A stretch of 21,585 nt of DNA from a virus. The position numbers and the translations under genes are program-made. Position 1 is the stretch's first letter, and the number at the start of each line of letters is the position of its first letter. Where the stretch lies: positions 1-21,585 of the IMG/VR virus record IMGVR_UViG_3300021519_001094; one strand, written 5' to 3'. Below, one piece after another: positions 13,452-18,539 of the stretch. Below the pieces are notes generated by a model. That model was given only the letters and a program-made list of their open reading frames with translations, did not search any database and had not been told where the DNA came from.

Positions 13452-13652
13452 ACCCCACCGTTAACGACAGCATGCGTCCTGGCTTTATTTAAACTCGGTT
13501 GCCGCACGGTGGGAACACGGGCCGATTTTATGATTTGTGTCTGTCCCCTCACGCTCTCTTACTCTTGGGACAGCCTTACCTTGCTTTCTCATGAACAACA
13601 CCGAATAGCGATCCGTATTGTTCCGGGCGGGTCTACTTGCGGTAGCACACAA
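13452..13652 (-). ncRNA. linker between modules D and E, structured
   Basis: 201 nt with three clear minus-strand helices: GAACAATAC/GTGTTGTTC (9 bp with a wobble), CTGTCCC/GGGACAG (7 bp), and CCCACCGT/ACGGTGGG (8 bp, long range). A short open frame on the plus strand here has no ribosome site and crosses module E, so it is not a gene. CTACCG at the start can also pair with CGGTAG just across module E. Confidence 0.5.
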
Positions 13653-13762
13653 ACCATATTGAAATACACTCTACAGGAATCGAACCTGTGAACATCGTTG
13701 GCACGATGCTATGAATCCACCACTCGGCTTGCGCTTCGCCTTTGAATGTACTTCAATATGGT
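13653..13762 (-). repeat. stem-bounded RNA module E, tRNA-like (possible GCC anticodon)
   Basis: A 110-nt module with arms 13653-13671 and 13744-13762 (19 bp, two G-U). Its interior is tRNA-like: T-arm ACAGG-TTCGATT-CCTGT is canonical, a D-like GAGT-GGTGG-ATTC hairpin is present, and the anticodon arm is GCATC-GTGCCAAC-GATGT (8-nt loop) or CATCG-TGCCAA-CGATG (6-nt loop), with GCC (Gly) in place. An extra GGC/GCC hairpin sits between acceptor and D-arm. No CCA is encoded, and the acceptor merges with the long shared stem. Confidence 0.7.
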
Positions 13763-14477
13763 GTAGGCTACTAAATCCCTCTAGCCCCTACCGGAGTTGT
13801 CTACCCTGTCCGTCTGATTATTCTCTATGAGTATGGGCATGTTCAGCAACACCCTACGATTTTTTCAGGCTCCCGACAGAGGGACTCTAAGGTAGATCGT
13901 AAGCACCCTTAACTTTATCGTGGAGTTAATTCACGCCCTATTAATAACGGCTAGGGACGCCGGGATTCTTATAAGTGAATGCTATCTGCTATTATACTAT
14001 AGCCACCATTGTCATTAGTTGTATTGTCTCGTTATGGACAACAATAACCCTATTGTCGTTTGCTTTTATCGCTGAACTCTTATACAAGGGCATTGGCCAA
14101 TGCTGATCTTGCTTTCGTTTCAGGCAACAGTTTAGATCGCGCTAGCTAGACGGAGGATCCATCGCCTGTGCATTTTCCAAGTGAACACTGGAATTTTCCA
14201 AAACAATACAACTAATAACAACTAAGTGCTTTCTCCCTGCGGCGGTAACTATAGCATATTTAAGTTGACTAATTATGCCTTCCATCCGCTTCCCGACCAG
14301 GGAGAACTCTCGTGTTGCCAACGCCGGTTAGGTTAGACCGCAGCTTTCGCTGGAGCAGATTCTTCATCTCCGTTACCAGAGGTAGACCCTTGCTCGAACC
14401 ACCCGTAGCCATCACAGCTACTTCATCGTCTGGGCTCAGACTAGGCACTGATTAGGTTGCCGTGGACTTTTTGCTTA
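13763..14477 (-). ncRNA. 715-nt linker: large structured RNA core
   Basis: The longest non-coding stretch. Minus-strand helices seen by eye include GTAGC/GCTAC, a CAGC-GAAA-GCTG tetraloop hairpin, a GCATTGG/CCAATGC palindrome, GACAATA/TATTGTTGTC, CCCTA/TAGGG, TTAACT/AGTTAA, and a 3' hairpin GTAGG..CCTAC beside module E. The segment 14034-13859 shares three colinear motifs with the RNA at 9636-9784. GGTAACGGAG recurs in module B. No reading frame of note. Size and setting recall GOLLD or ROOL RNAs; a covariance-model search would decide. Confidence 0.55.
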
Positions 14478-14596
14478 CGCAATATTGAAACACACTACAA
14501 CTCTGGCAACGCGATTTATACCCTTAAATGAGGATACGCCATCGGGCTTTCCTAGGAACCCTTTCCAGTCTTAAGGTAATGTACTTCAATATTGCG
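14478..14596 (-). repeat. stem-bounded RNA module F (promoter-proximal)
   Basis: A 119-nt module with 20-bp arms at 14478-14497 and 14577-14596. Its outer pairs differ from the other five (CGCAATATTG instead of ACCATATTG), yet both arms changed together, so pairing is kept by compensatory change. The interior has TACC-TTAA/TTAAGGGTA (one bulge) and GGGTTCC/GGAA..CCC helices. It is the first element of the predicted transcript. Confidence 0.8.
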
Positions 14597-14640
14597 TCTG
14601 TTTTTTAAAGAACAAGTACTGCATTTCTTACTATACAAAC

Positions 14641-14669
14641 ATTATAGCTGTAGATGATTTAACTGTCAA
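14641..14669 (-). promoter_or_regulatory. perfect sigma70 promoter for the large RNA
   Basis: Minus strand: TTGACA (14669-14664), 17-nt spacer, TATAAT (14646-14641). Both hexamers are consensus. The predicted start is near 14634, 38 nt before module F, and no start codon with a ribosome site follows. It lies downstream of tRNA-Cys, so it serves the RNA region only. Confidence 0.88.
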
Positions 14670-14692
14670 CCACTGTGCTAAAATACAACAAT

Positions 14693-14770
14693 TGGAGGTG
14701 AGGGTCGGAGTCGAACCGACGGTTTTCCGGATTTGCAATCCAGTGCAATGGGCCACTCTGCCACCTCACC
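14693..14770 (-). tRNA. tRNA-Cys(GCA)
   Basis: A 78-nt tRNA with encoded CCA. Acceptor GGTGAGG/CCTCACC is perfect, discriminator T as usual for Cys, anticodon loop TTGCAAA, T-loop TTCGACT. Confidence 0.95.
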
Positions 14771-14774
14771 TTAT

Positions 14775-14783
14775 ATTATACCA
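14775..14783 (-). promoter_or_regulatory. extended -10 promoter at tRNA-Cys
   Basis: TGGTATAAT on the minus strand is an extended -10 with a perfect TATAAT. No good -35 is seen. The predicted start (near 14768) falls within two bases of the mature tRNA 5' end, so the primary transcript might need little or no 5' trimming. Confidence 0.4.
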
Positions 14784-14894
14784 TTTTACACATTCCCGTT
14801 ATCGCCAGGAACTTATCATCCGGTATTCCGCCCACATTAATAGTAGCATGTTTAAAGTGCGCTACAGGCTCGCGTTGCCTATCACACTTACTAC
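14784..14894 (-). ncRNA. structured intergenic segment upstream of tRNA-Cys
   Basis: About 110 nt with no gene. On the minus strand, AAGTGTG/CGCACTT encloses AGGC-AACGCGA-GCCT, with TAGTA/TACTA outside it, and GGAA..TTCC follows. It begins just after an intrinsic terminator, so it would be made only by read-through or from an unseen promoter. Function unknown. Confidence 0.3.
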
Positions 14895-14930
14895 AAAAAC
14901 AAAAAACCCTGGAGTATTTCTAGTCCAGGG
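14895..14930 (-). terminator. intrinsic terminator of the small transcript from 15121
   Basis: Minus strand hairpin CCCTGGA / TCCAGGG (7 bp, 10-nt loop) followed by TTTTTTGTTTTT. Strong rho-independent form. Confidence 0.9.
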
Positions 14931-14959
14931 TCCTTAAAGTTTACGACGTTAGCTATTGC

Positions 14960-15118
14960 TTAACCATCACATCCTTCTCGAACCCCACTATACTCCTTGC
15001 CTGTTTCAATCATATTAAATACTGAATCATTTCCTGAGCGTAAGGCCACCGCTGGACTCCAGCATAATGCTAGTGTCTGGGGCAACTGATACGATATGGA
15101 ATGGCTTGTGTTTTTCAT
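14960..15118 (-). CDS. possible near-leaderless 52-residue ORF, or small structured RNA
   Basis: An ATG frame of 52 codons begins only ~3 nt after the start predicted from the promoter at 15128-15156 and ends 30 nt before the intrinsic terminator. The transcript is therefore ~230 nt and nearly filled by this frame. There is no ribosome site. The peptide begins MKNTSHSISYQLPQ and ends EYSGVREGCDG; no family, signal peptide or membrane helix is recognised, and base composition is richer in GC than the neighbouring genes. The RNA also has AGCAT/ATGCT and GTTA/TAAC hairpins. It may be a regulatory RNA, a microprotein, or both. Confidence 0.4.
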   Translation of the reverse strand: MKNTSHSISYQLPQTLALCWSPAVALRSGNDSVFNMIETGKEYSGVREGCDG

Positions 15119-15127
15119 GTTAAGTTA

Positions 15128-15156
15128 TTTTACTGCTTGGTAATTTAATTGTCAAC
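15128..15156 (-). promoter_or_regulatory. sigma70 promoter of the small transcript
   Basis: Minus strand: TTGACA (15156-15151), 17-nt spacer, TAAAAT (15133-15128). Predicted start near 15121. With the terminator at 14895-14930 it defines an isolated ~230-nt unit. Confidence 0.8.
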
Positions 15157-15231
15157 TTCTTTTTGGGAAGTTTGTAAAGTTATTTAGTCAATGTATAAAT
15201 TATACGCAATTAACTAGGTAAAATCAAGTAT

Positions 15232-15262
15232 TTTGATAAAAATAGGGACCGAAGTCCCTATT
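15232..15262 (-). terminator. intrinsic terminator of tmRNA
   Basis: Minus strand hairpin AATAGGGAC-TTCG-GTCCCTATT with a UUCG tetraloop, running into TTTTATC. It ends the tmRNA coding piece. Confidence 0.9.
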
Positions 15263-15640
15263 GCTATTTTCTGTTACTAGGTATAAGCTACCCTACGCCA
15301 GTGATTAAACTGCGAAAGTTTCGGCTTTCACTGAACTACGAGCAGAGAAACGAATTTCTTTGCCAGCTGATACAGTTACTTCGCCTTTAGATGCGTTTGC
15401 GTCTAGGTTTTTTCACTTTTAACGTCTATCTGGTGACGAGTTGTCCATGCAGTTACTTGTTGCCCCGTCGAAACCTGGTCAGGCCCATCAAAAACATACT
15501 ACAAGGTATCCAGACTTCCCGCTCCGGGTAATCAACGTTTTACCGGTCGCCGATTTAGTAATATGTTTATGGTGGACCTGGCGGGAATTGAACCCGCGTC
15601 CGGAACACTTTTTACTTTACTTCATACAACAATTCTTTAA
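15263..15640 (-). ncRNA. ssrA: circularly permuted two-piece tmRNA
   Basis: Transfer-messenger RNA, which frees stalled ribosomes and tags the broken protein. In minus-strand order the acceptor piece comes first: GGACGCGGGTTCAATTCCCG leads to CAGGTCC-A-CCA ending at 15570. An 83-nt intervening segment (15487-15569) follows. The coding piece then starts at 15486 with GGGCCTG, soon followed by the conserved GGTTTCGACGGGG. GGGCCTG pairs with CAGGTCC and contains the G3-U70 wobble read by alanyl-tRNA synthetase, with A73 as discriminator. TAGAC precedes the resume codon GCA, as TAGTC does in E. coli. The order 3' piece before 5' piece is the permuted form known from alphaproteobacteria and some cyanobacteria and betaproteobacteria. 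It is followed by a UUCG terminator. The 5' limit of the acceptor piece is approximate. Confidence 0.93.
15305..15400 (-). other. tmRNA tag reading frame (31 residues)
   Basis: From resume codon GCA at 15400 the frame runs 31 codons to TAA. The tag starts AN, as in most bacteria, but is far longer than the common 8-15 residues and ends ETFAV rather than ALAA. The central part (GEVTVSAGKEIRFSA) is basic and strand-like, and its residue pattern resembles the C-terminal end of HU-type DNA-binding proteins. No earlier stop exists in this frame. Confidence 0.8.
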
Positions 15641-15645
15641 TTCTA

Positions 15646-15885
15646 TTAGTCTATCGTATATACTGTTGCTGTTGTTGGAAATTTTTGGTTTTCCTGTAAT
15701 GACCTTGCAAAATCGCAAAAAGTATTAGCCGCAGCTTCATCAACCCACGAGCGAGCAAATCTACCGTTATATGTTGTTTCTAGACCATTACCTACGGTCT
15801 GTGTACTGATGTAGTTAATCATTAATTGATTTTCAGCATCATTCATTGGTCTTGTCCAGTTTACTACTGTTATATATGTGCTCAT
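15646..15885 (-). CDS. hypothetical protein (79 aa)
   Basis: A 79-residue soluble protein with ribosome site AGGAG, 6 nt before the ATG, and an ACTAAATAA box upstream. N-terminal strands (ITVVNWTRP) are followed by helices (AENQLMINYISTQT, DEAAANTFCDFARSL). Its stop is a few bases before the tmRNA acceptor piece, so both may lie on one transcript. No family recognised. In size and pattern it slightly recalls the 101-residue protein at 2963-3268, but similarity is not convincing. Confidence 0.65.
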   Translation of the reverse strand: MSTYITVVNWTRPMNDAENQLMINYISTQTVGNGLETTYNGRFARSWVDEAAANTFCDFARSLQENQKFPTTATVYTID

Positions 15886-15923
15886 AATGAACTCCTGTAT
15901 TAAACACTTATTTAGTTAAATCT

Positions 15924-15999
15924 TGGTGCCCCCGGAGGGATTTGAACCCCCGACCAAGCGATTATGAGTCGCCTGCTCTCACCACTGAGCTACAGGGGC
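15924..15999 (-). tRNA. tRNA-Ile2(CAT), lysidine type
   Basis: A 76-nt tRNA with encoded CCA. Acceptor GCCCCTG/CGGGGGC, anticodon loop CTCATAA. The D-arm and anticodon arm (GAGCAGGCGACTCATAATCG) match bacterial tRNA-Ile2 rather than Met, so the CAT is expected to be modified to lysidine and read AUA. It starts ~6 nt after the predicted start of the promoter at 16012-16040. Confidence 0.88.
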
Positions 16000-16011
16000 A
16001 ACTTAAACTAT

Positions 16012-16040
16012 ATTATAACTACATTAACTATAGTTGTCAA
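16012..16040 (-). promoter_or_regulatory. consensus sigma70 promoter for tRNA-Ile2 and tmRNA unit
   Basis: Minus strand: TTGACA, 17-nt spacer, TATAAT, both perfect. Predicted start near 16005, six bases before tRNA-Ile2. It overlaps the last codons of the upstream gene. The unit probably continues through the 79-residue gene into tmRNA. Confidence 0.87.
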
Positions 16041-16407
16041 GGAATTTTTGTATATTCCCGTACAATATAGCCAACATAGCTTCCTTACTATCAAAAAACA
16101 TCACGGTAACAACTGTGGGTTTTACTGTAAAACTTATGTTGTCAATATAATATGGATGCTGCAATTTGCGATCCAGCGCCAGCAAAATCTTTGACTCCCA
16201 AAACTCTATCGCATCAAGTTTGACCTTGTGATTCTCCAACTCCAAATAGTTAGACAGTAAATCATACCCTTTGGTAGTTAACCGAAACCCACCCTCTTTT
16301 CTTGTATTTTCCCAAATAATCTGGTACAGATCTTTGGCAGTAGTCATATCCGAAAAGCCTTCAAAGTGCTTGTATAGCTCTGCGGTAAATTTACGCTTAT
16401 CTCGCAT
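16024..16407 (-). CDS. conserved phage hypothetical protein (127 aa)
   Basis: A 127-residue mixed alpha/beta protein (N-terminal helix TAELYKHFEG, then GGFRLTTKGYDLLSNYLE, and a late hydrophobic run AMLAILYGNIQKFL). No enzymatic motif. It is of a type I associate with T4-like phages, but no function is known to me. It lies 8 nt after the next upstream gene in the core operon. Confidence 0.7.
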   Translation of the reverse strand: MRDKRKFTAELYKHFEGFSDMTTAKDLYQIIWENTRKEGGFRLTTKGYDLLSNYLELENHKVKLDAIEFWESKILLALDRKLQHPYYIDNISFTVKPTVVTVMFFDSKEAMLAILYGNIQKFLDNYS

Positions 16408-16415
16408 AACAATCC

Positions 16416-16700
16416 CTAGGGATAAACTTGCTGGCCTTCTTTCAACAATATTACTGAAAATTTATCAGTCTTGAATTGTATATTGAGTTTTTTGGCAAGA
16501 TTAATAGCGTGTCCGGGATTAGAGAACGATACCTTCTTATACTTGGGTCCGGGATACTGAACCAGTATATTGGCCGTTTTAATATTGATAGGGTTACTAT
16601 CAAAATAAACAGCCCAGATTCCGGCAGATGCTAGAATCTGTTCTGATTTGTAATGCTTATTAGTAAGTTCAGCGAGAACTTGAGGTTTAGGTCTAGACAT
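16416..16700 (-). CDS. conserved T4-like phage hypothetical protein (94 aa)
   Basis: A 94-residue protein. The stretch GIWAVYFDSNPINIK then YPGPKYKKVSFSNPGHAINLAKKLN has the feel of a protein common in T4-like cyanophages and relatives; its role is unknown. There is no clear ribosome site before the ATG. An ACTAAATAA late-type box lies about 12 nt upstream. Confidence 0.75.
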   Translation of the reverse strand: MSRPKPQVLAELTNKHYKSEQILASAGIWAVYFDSNPINIKTANILVQYPGPKYKKVSFSNPGHAINLAKKLNIQFKTDKFSVILLKEGQQVYP

Positions 16701-16730
16701 AGTGTATTATTTAGTAATAATATACTACTA

Positions 16731-16940
16731 TTAAAACTTACCGCCCGACATTTTAACCTCAATAACCTCTTCCTTTTGTGGCTGCAGGACAGCTTCCTTA
16801 AGAGACCTAAGCTCTAATAGTAATTCAGTCAAATCAGCAGCCATACCCTTGGCATCTTTCATGGGCATAACAAAATCTTTGGCGCCCTTTGCCTCGTGAC
16901 CACGAACTCGTTCAATGAACTTTTGTAAGTGAATGCTCAA
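16731..16940 (-). CDS. conserved phage hypothetical protein (69 aa), TTG start
   Basis: A 69-residue, mostly helical protein (MSIHLQKFIERVRGHE, DAKGMAADLTELLLELRSLKEAVL), probably a coiled-coil pair. The start is a TTG overlapping the TGA of the MazG-like gene (TTGA), with GAGAG 4 nt upstream, so it is coupled to that gene. Function unknown. Confidence 0.65.
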   Translation of the reverse strand: MSIHLQKFIERVRGHEAKGAKDFVMPMKDAKGMAADLTELLLELRSLKEAVLQPQKEEVIEVKMSGGKF

Positions 16941-17311
16941 TGTTCTCTCTTTAAAAATTTTGCTAAATTAGGTGGTGTCCAGCCTTCTGGCTTGAGAATT
17001 TTTCCATCTTCTCTGCGGCGAACCTTACCTAACTGGCGATCAATCTTGGCAAAGTTAGTGGCCATTACCTCACGCCATGCGCCTTCGCCATCTGCTCCCA
17101 TGCTATTAATAGCACCAGCAACAACAACCATAATGTCTATTAATGCGTCAAGTGTTTCAATTTTATCACCTGCAGCAATAGCTTCTTGCAATTCTGTGTA
17201 TTCTTCAGTAATCAGAGTAGAATACATTCTGAACTGATCGTCGTTCATGCCTGTGATGGTTTGTTCACATGCTGTCATAAATTTATCGCTGTCGCGGAAT
17301 GGATTGGTCAT
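16937..17311 (-). CDS. MazG-like nucleotide pyrophosphohydrolase
   Basis: A 124-residue all-alpha NTP pyrophosphatase. The metal site is ITEEYTELQEA (E36, E37, E40) plus DALIDI (D55, D59), the EExxE..D signature. The tail KVRRREDGKILKPEGWTPPNL is typical of phage members annotated as phosphoribosyl-ATP pyrophosphohydrolase or MazG. Such enzymes split a (d)NTP or related nucleotide to the monophosphate and pyrophosphate. Phage copies have been proposed to adjust nucleotide pools or alarmones, but that is not shown here. Ribosome site AGGAAAG. Overlaps the upstream small gene by 29 nt. Confidence 0.85.
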   Translation of the reverse strand: MTNPFRDSDKFMTACEQTITGMNDDQFRMYSTLITEEYTELQEAIAAGDKIETLDALIDIMVVVAGAINSMGADGEGAWREVMATNFAKIDRQLGKVRRREDGKILKPEGWTPPNLAKFLKREH

Positions 17312-17501
17312 CTTTTCTTTCCTTGTGGGTTATTTTATAAATTACAGCAGCATCTTCTATTAATTCTAGTTGTCTACGAGCCTTATCTGCTGTGGTTGGG
17401 TCATATATTAATGCGTTAGCTAACTTTTGCCGGAAATACTCTATATCTGCTTTAGTTATATTAGTTACATCAATAGTGAATACTTTTCGGCGTTTGATCA
17501 C
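17283..17501 (-). CDS. hypothetical protein (72 aa), GTG start
   Basis: A 72-residue basic protein with a helical pair (ADIEYFRQKLANALIY, ADKARRQLELIEDAAVIY). The GTG start overlaps the upstream stop (GTGA), and its 3' end overlaps the MazG-like gene by 29 nt. No family recognised. Confidence 0.65.
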   Translation of the reverse strand: MIKRRKVFTIDVTNITKADIEYFRQKLANALIYDPTTADKARRQLELIEDAAVIYKITHKERKDDQSIPRQR

Positions 17502-17944
17502 TTAGGTAGTGCCTCTTGTTTAGTATGAAATGGTCCCTGATAAGGGTATCGTTTGAGAACGATTAGTTTAGGATCTTGCTCTGCTGTCCAATGGCGACCT
17601 TTCTTAACGGTGTACCATCCGGCCGCGTACCAAGATTTACTTTTCTTTTGTTTGTTATATACGGGTAACTTATGCTGTACGTCCCACATGGGATTGTGTA
17701 CTCGACCTGCTGCTTGATAACCATGTACTATGTTTGAAGTTTTCTTTTCCGGCTTGGGTATGGTTTCAAAAGTAACATTGATATTGCGTTCAACTAATTT
17801 GATAGTTTTATATTGCGCTACTACTTGATTGTTAATTTTGACTTGGTACCCACCATCACATGCTTCGATATTGCCGATCTTGTTGTTATCTTTTTGTAAG
17901 ATCCAAAACTGTTTGTCTATCACTGGTTTGGCAACTAATGTCAT
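17498..17944 (-). CDS. conserved T4-like phage protein (148 aa)
   Basis: A 148-residue beta-rich protein. The segment NPMWDVQHKLPVYNKQKKSKSWYAAGWYTV and the end LKRYPYQGPFHTKQEA (in parts) resemble a conserved protein of T4-like marine phages with no assigned role. The start lies in a GGAGTGCAAGCATG junction: GGAG is the ribosome site and the ATG overlaps the upstream TGA. Confidence 0.75.
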   Translation of the reverse strand: MTLVAKPVIDKQFWILQKDNNKIGNIEACDGGYQVKINNQVVAQYKTIKLVERNINVTFETIPKPEKKTSNIVHGYQAAGRVHNPMWDVQHKLPVYNKQKKSKSWYAAGWYTVKKGRHWTAEQDPKLIVLKRYPYQGPFHTKQEALPK

Positions 17945-17955
17945 GCTTGCACTCC
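17941..17955. repeat. 15-bp direct repeat, copy 1 (gene junction)
   Basis: TCATGCTTGCACTCC, identical to 18147-18161. On the minus strand it contains GGAGTGCAAGCATG: the last codons (GVQA-stop) of one gene, the ribosome site, and the ATG of the next. Confidence 0.9.
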
Positions 17956-18150
17956 TACATTATGCAGAGTGAGTTCTGATTCAAACCAAAGTCCAAAATT
18001 TCCAGCGTTTGTGGCTACATACATATGGGTATCTGAGGAGTGCTTCTCAAGATCATACACCACCTCTGTTATTGTAAAAGTTTCGGTAACATATGGAACT
18101 TTTACTGTATCTCCTATTTTATATTTTGATTCCCTAATATTACCTATCAT
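17941..18150 (-). CDS. small hypothetical protein (69 aa) between direct repeats
   Basis: A 69-residue beta-rich protein (YKIGDTVKVPYVTETFTITEVVY, MYVATNAGNFGLWFE) with a small-barrel look. It starts and ends in the same 15-bp repeat, and its C-terminus GVQA matches that of the gene upstream. Recombination between repeats would remove it cleanly. Function unknown. Confidence 0.65.
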   Translation of the reverse strand: MIGNIRESKYKIGDTVKVPYVTETFTITEVVYDLEKHSSDTHMYVATNAGNFGLWFESELTLHNVGVQA

Positions 18151-18161
18151 GCTTGCACTCC
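18147..18161. repeat. 15-bp direct repeat, copy 2 (gene junction)
   Basis: The second copy of TCATGCTTGCACTCC, 206 bp from the first, again placed over stop, ribosome site and start. Confidence 0.9.
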
Positions 18162-18539
18162 CTCGGGTACAAGTTCACCATACCTAACTTTCCAAAATCC
18201 AAAGTCAGTAGTTAATTTAGGGACTGGTAACAGGTTACCATCTTTATCTCTATAGGTCAACTGAGGTGAATAATATGTTAGATTATATAAAAATATTTTA
18301 TTATCAGTATTTTTACAGTAATCAACAAACTCGGTAAGTGATGTGAACTGTTGCACTTTTGCCTCAACACATTTGCCATACCAAATTCCAACAGGAGCAA
18401 ACATAAATCCATCAAATTTAATATTTTGATTCAACCACTGCAACCCATCTAAATCATGTCCGTTTTTCCTACGATCATCATACCCATGATTATACCATTC
18501 AATAAAATCTATTGTGATTCCTGATCTATCTTCAATCAT
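18147..18539 (-). CDS. hypothetical protein (130 aa)
   Basis: A 130-residue protein rich in aromatic residues (FIEWYNHGYDDRRKNG, TYYSPQLTYRDKDG, FGFWKVRYGE). No recognised motif. The ATG overlaps the TGA of the membrane protein upstream, and its end GVQA lies in the 15-bp junction repeat. Part of the core minus-strand operon. Confidence 0.65.
   Translation of the reverse strand: MIEDRSGITIDFIEWYNHGYDDRRKNGHDLDGLQWLNQNIKFDGFMFAPVGIWYGKCVEAKVQQFTSLTEFVDYCKNTDNKIFLYNLTYYSPQLTYRDKDGNLLPVPKLTTDFGFWKVRYGELVPEGVQA

Larger units (their letters stand above)
12695..14634 (-). ncRNA. ~1.9-kb promoter-driven structured non-coding RNA region
   Basis: No credible protein gene lies between tRNA-Asp and tRNA-Cys. 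A perfect sigma70 promoter at 14641-14669 points into the region, with a predicted start near 14634. The RNA would contain six stem-bounded modules (14478-14596, 13653-13762, 13376-13451, 13133-13267, 12842-12934, 12707-12792) joined by linkers of 715, 201, 108, 198 and 49 nt that are themselves rich in helices. No intrinsic terminator is seen before tRNA-Asp, so the transcript may run into the downstream tRNAs. The setting (large ornate RNA beside tRNAs in a phage) resembles GOLLD and ROOL RNAs, but I see no specific sequence proof of membership. Confidence 0.7.

Noticed and set aside
13425-13691. 88-codon plus-strand frame
   Set aside because: It starts inside module D, crosses a linker and enters module E, has no ribosome site and gives no recognisable protein; it is a shadow in structured RNA.
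12707-14596. CRISPR array suggested by repeated ACCATATTG/CAATATGGT blocks
   Set aside because: The repeats are inverted pairs, not direct repeats. Spacing varies from 40 to 715 nt, and no cas gene is near.
12695-14640. Fragmented rRNA, prompted by GCGGCGGTAACTATAGC and CTCTAAGGTAG resembling 23S rRNA strings
   Set aside because: Matches are short, out of order, and core universal motifs (530 loop, anti-Shine-Dalgarno, peptidyl-transferase sequences) are absent.
15924-15999. Elongator tRNA-Met for the CAT anticodon
   Set aside because: The D- and anticodon arms match the lysidine-type tRNA-Ile2, so Ile2 is the better call.
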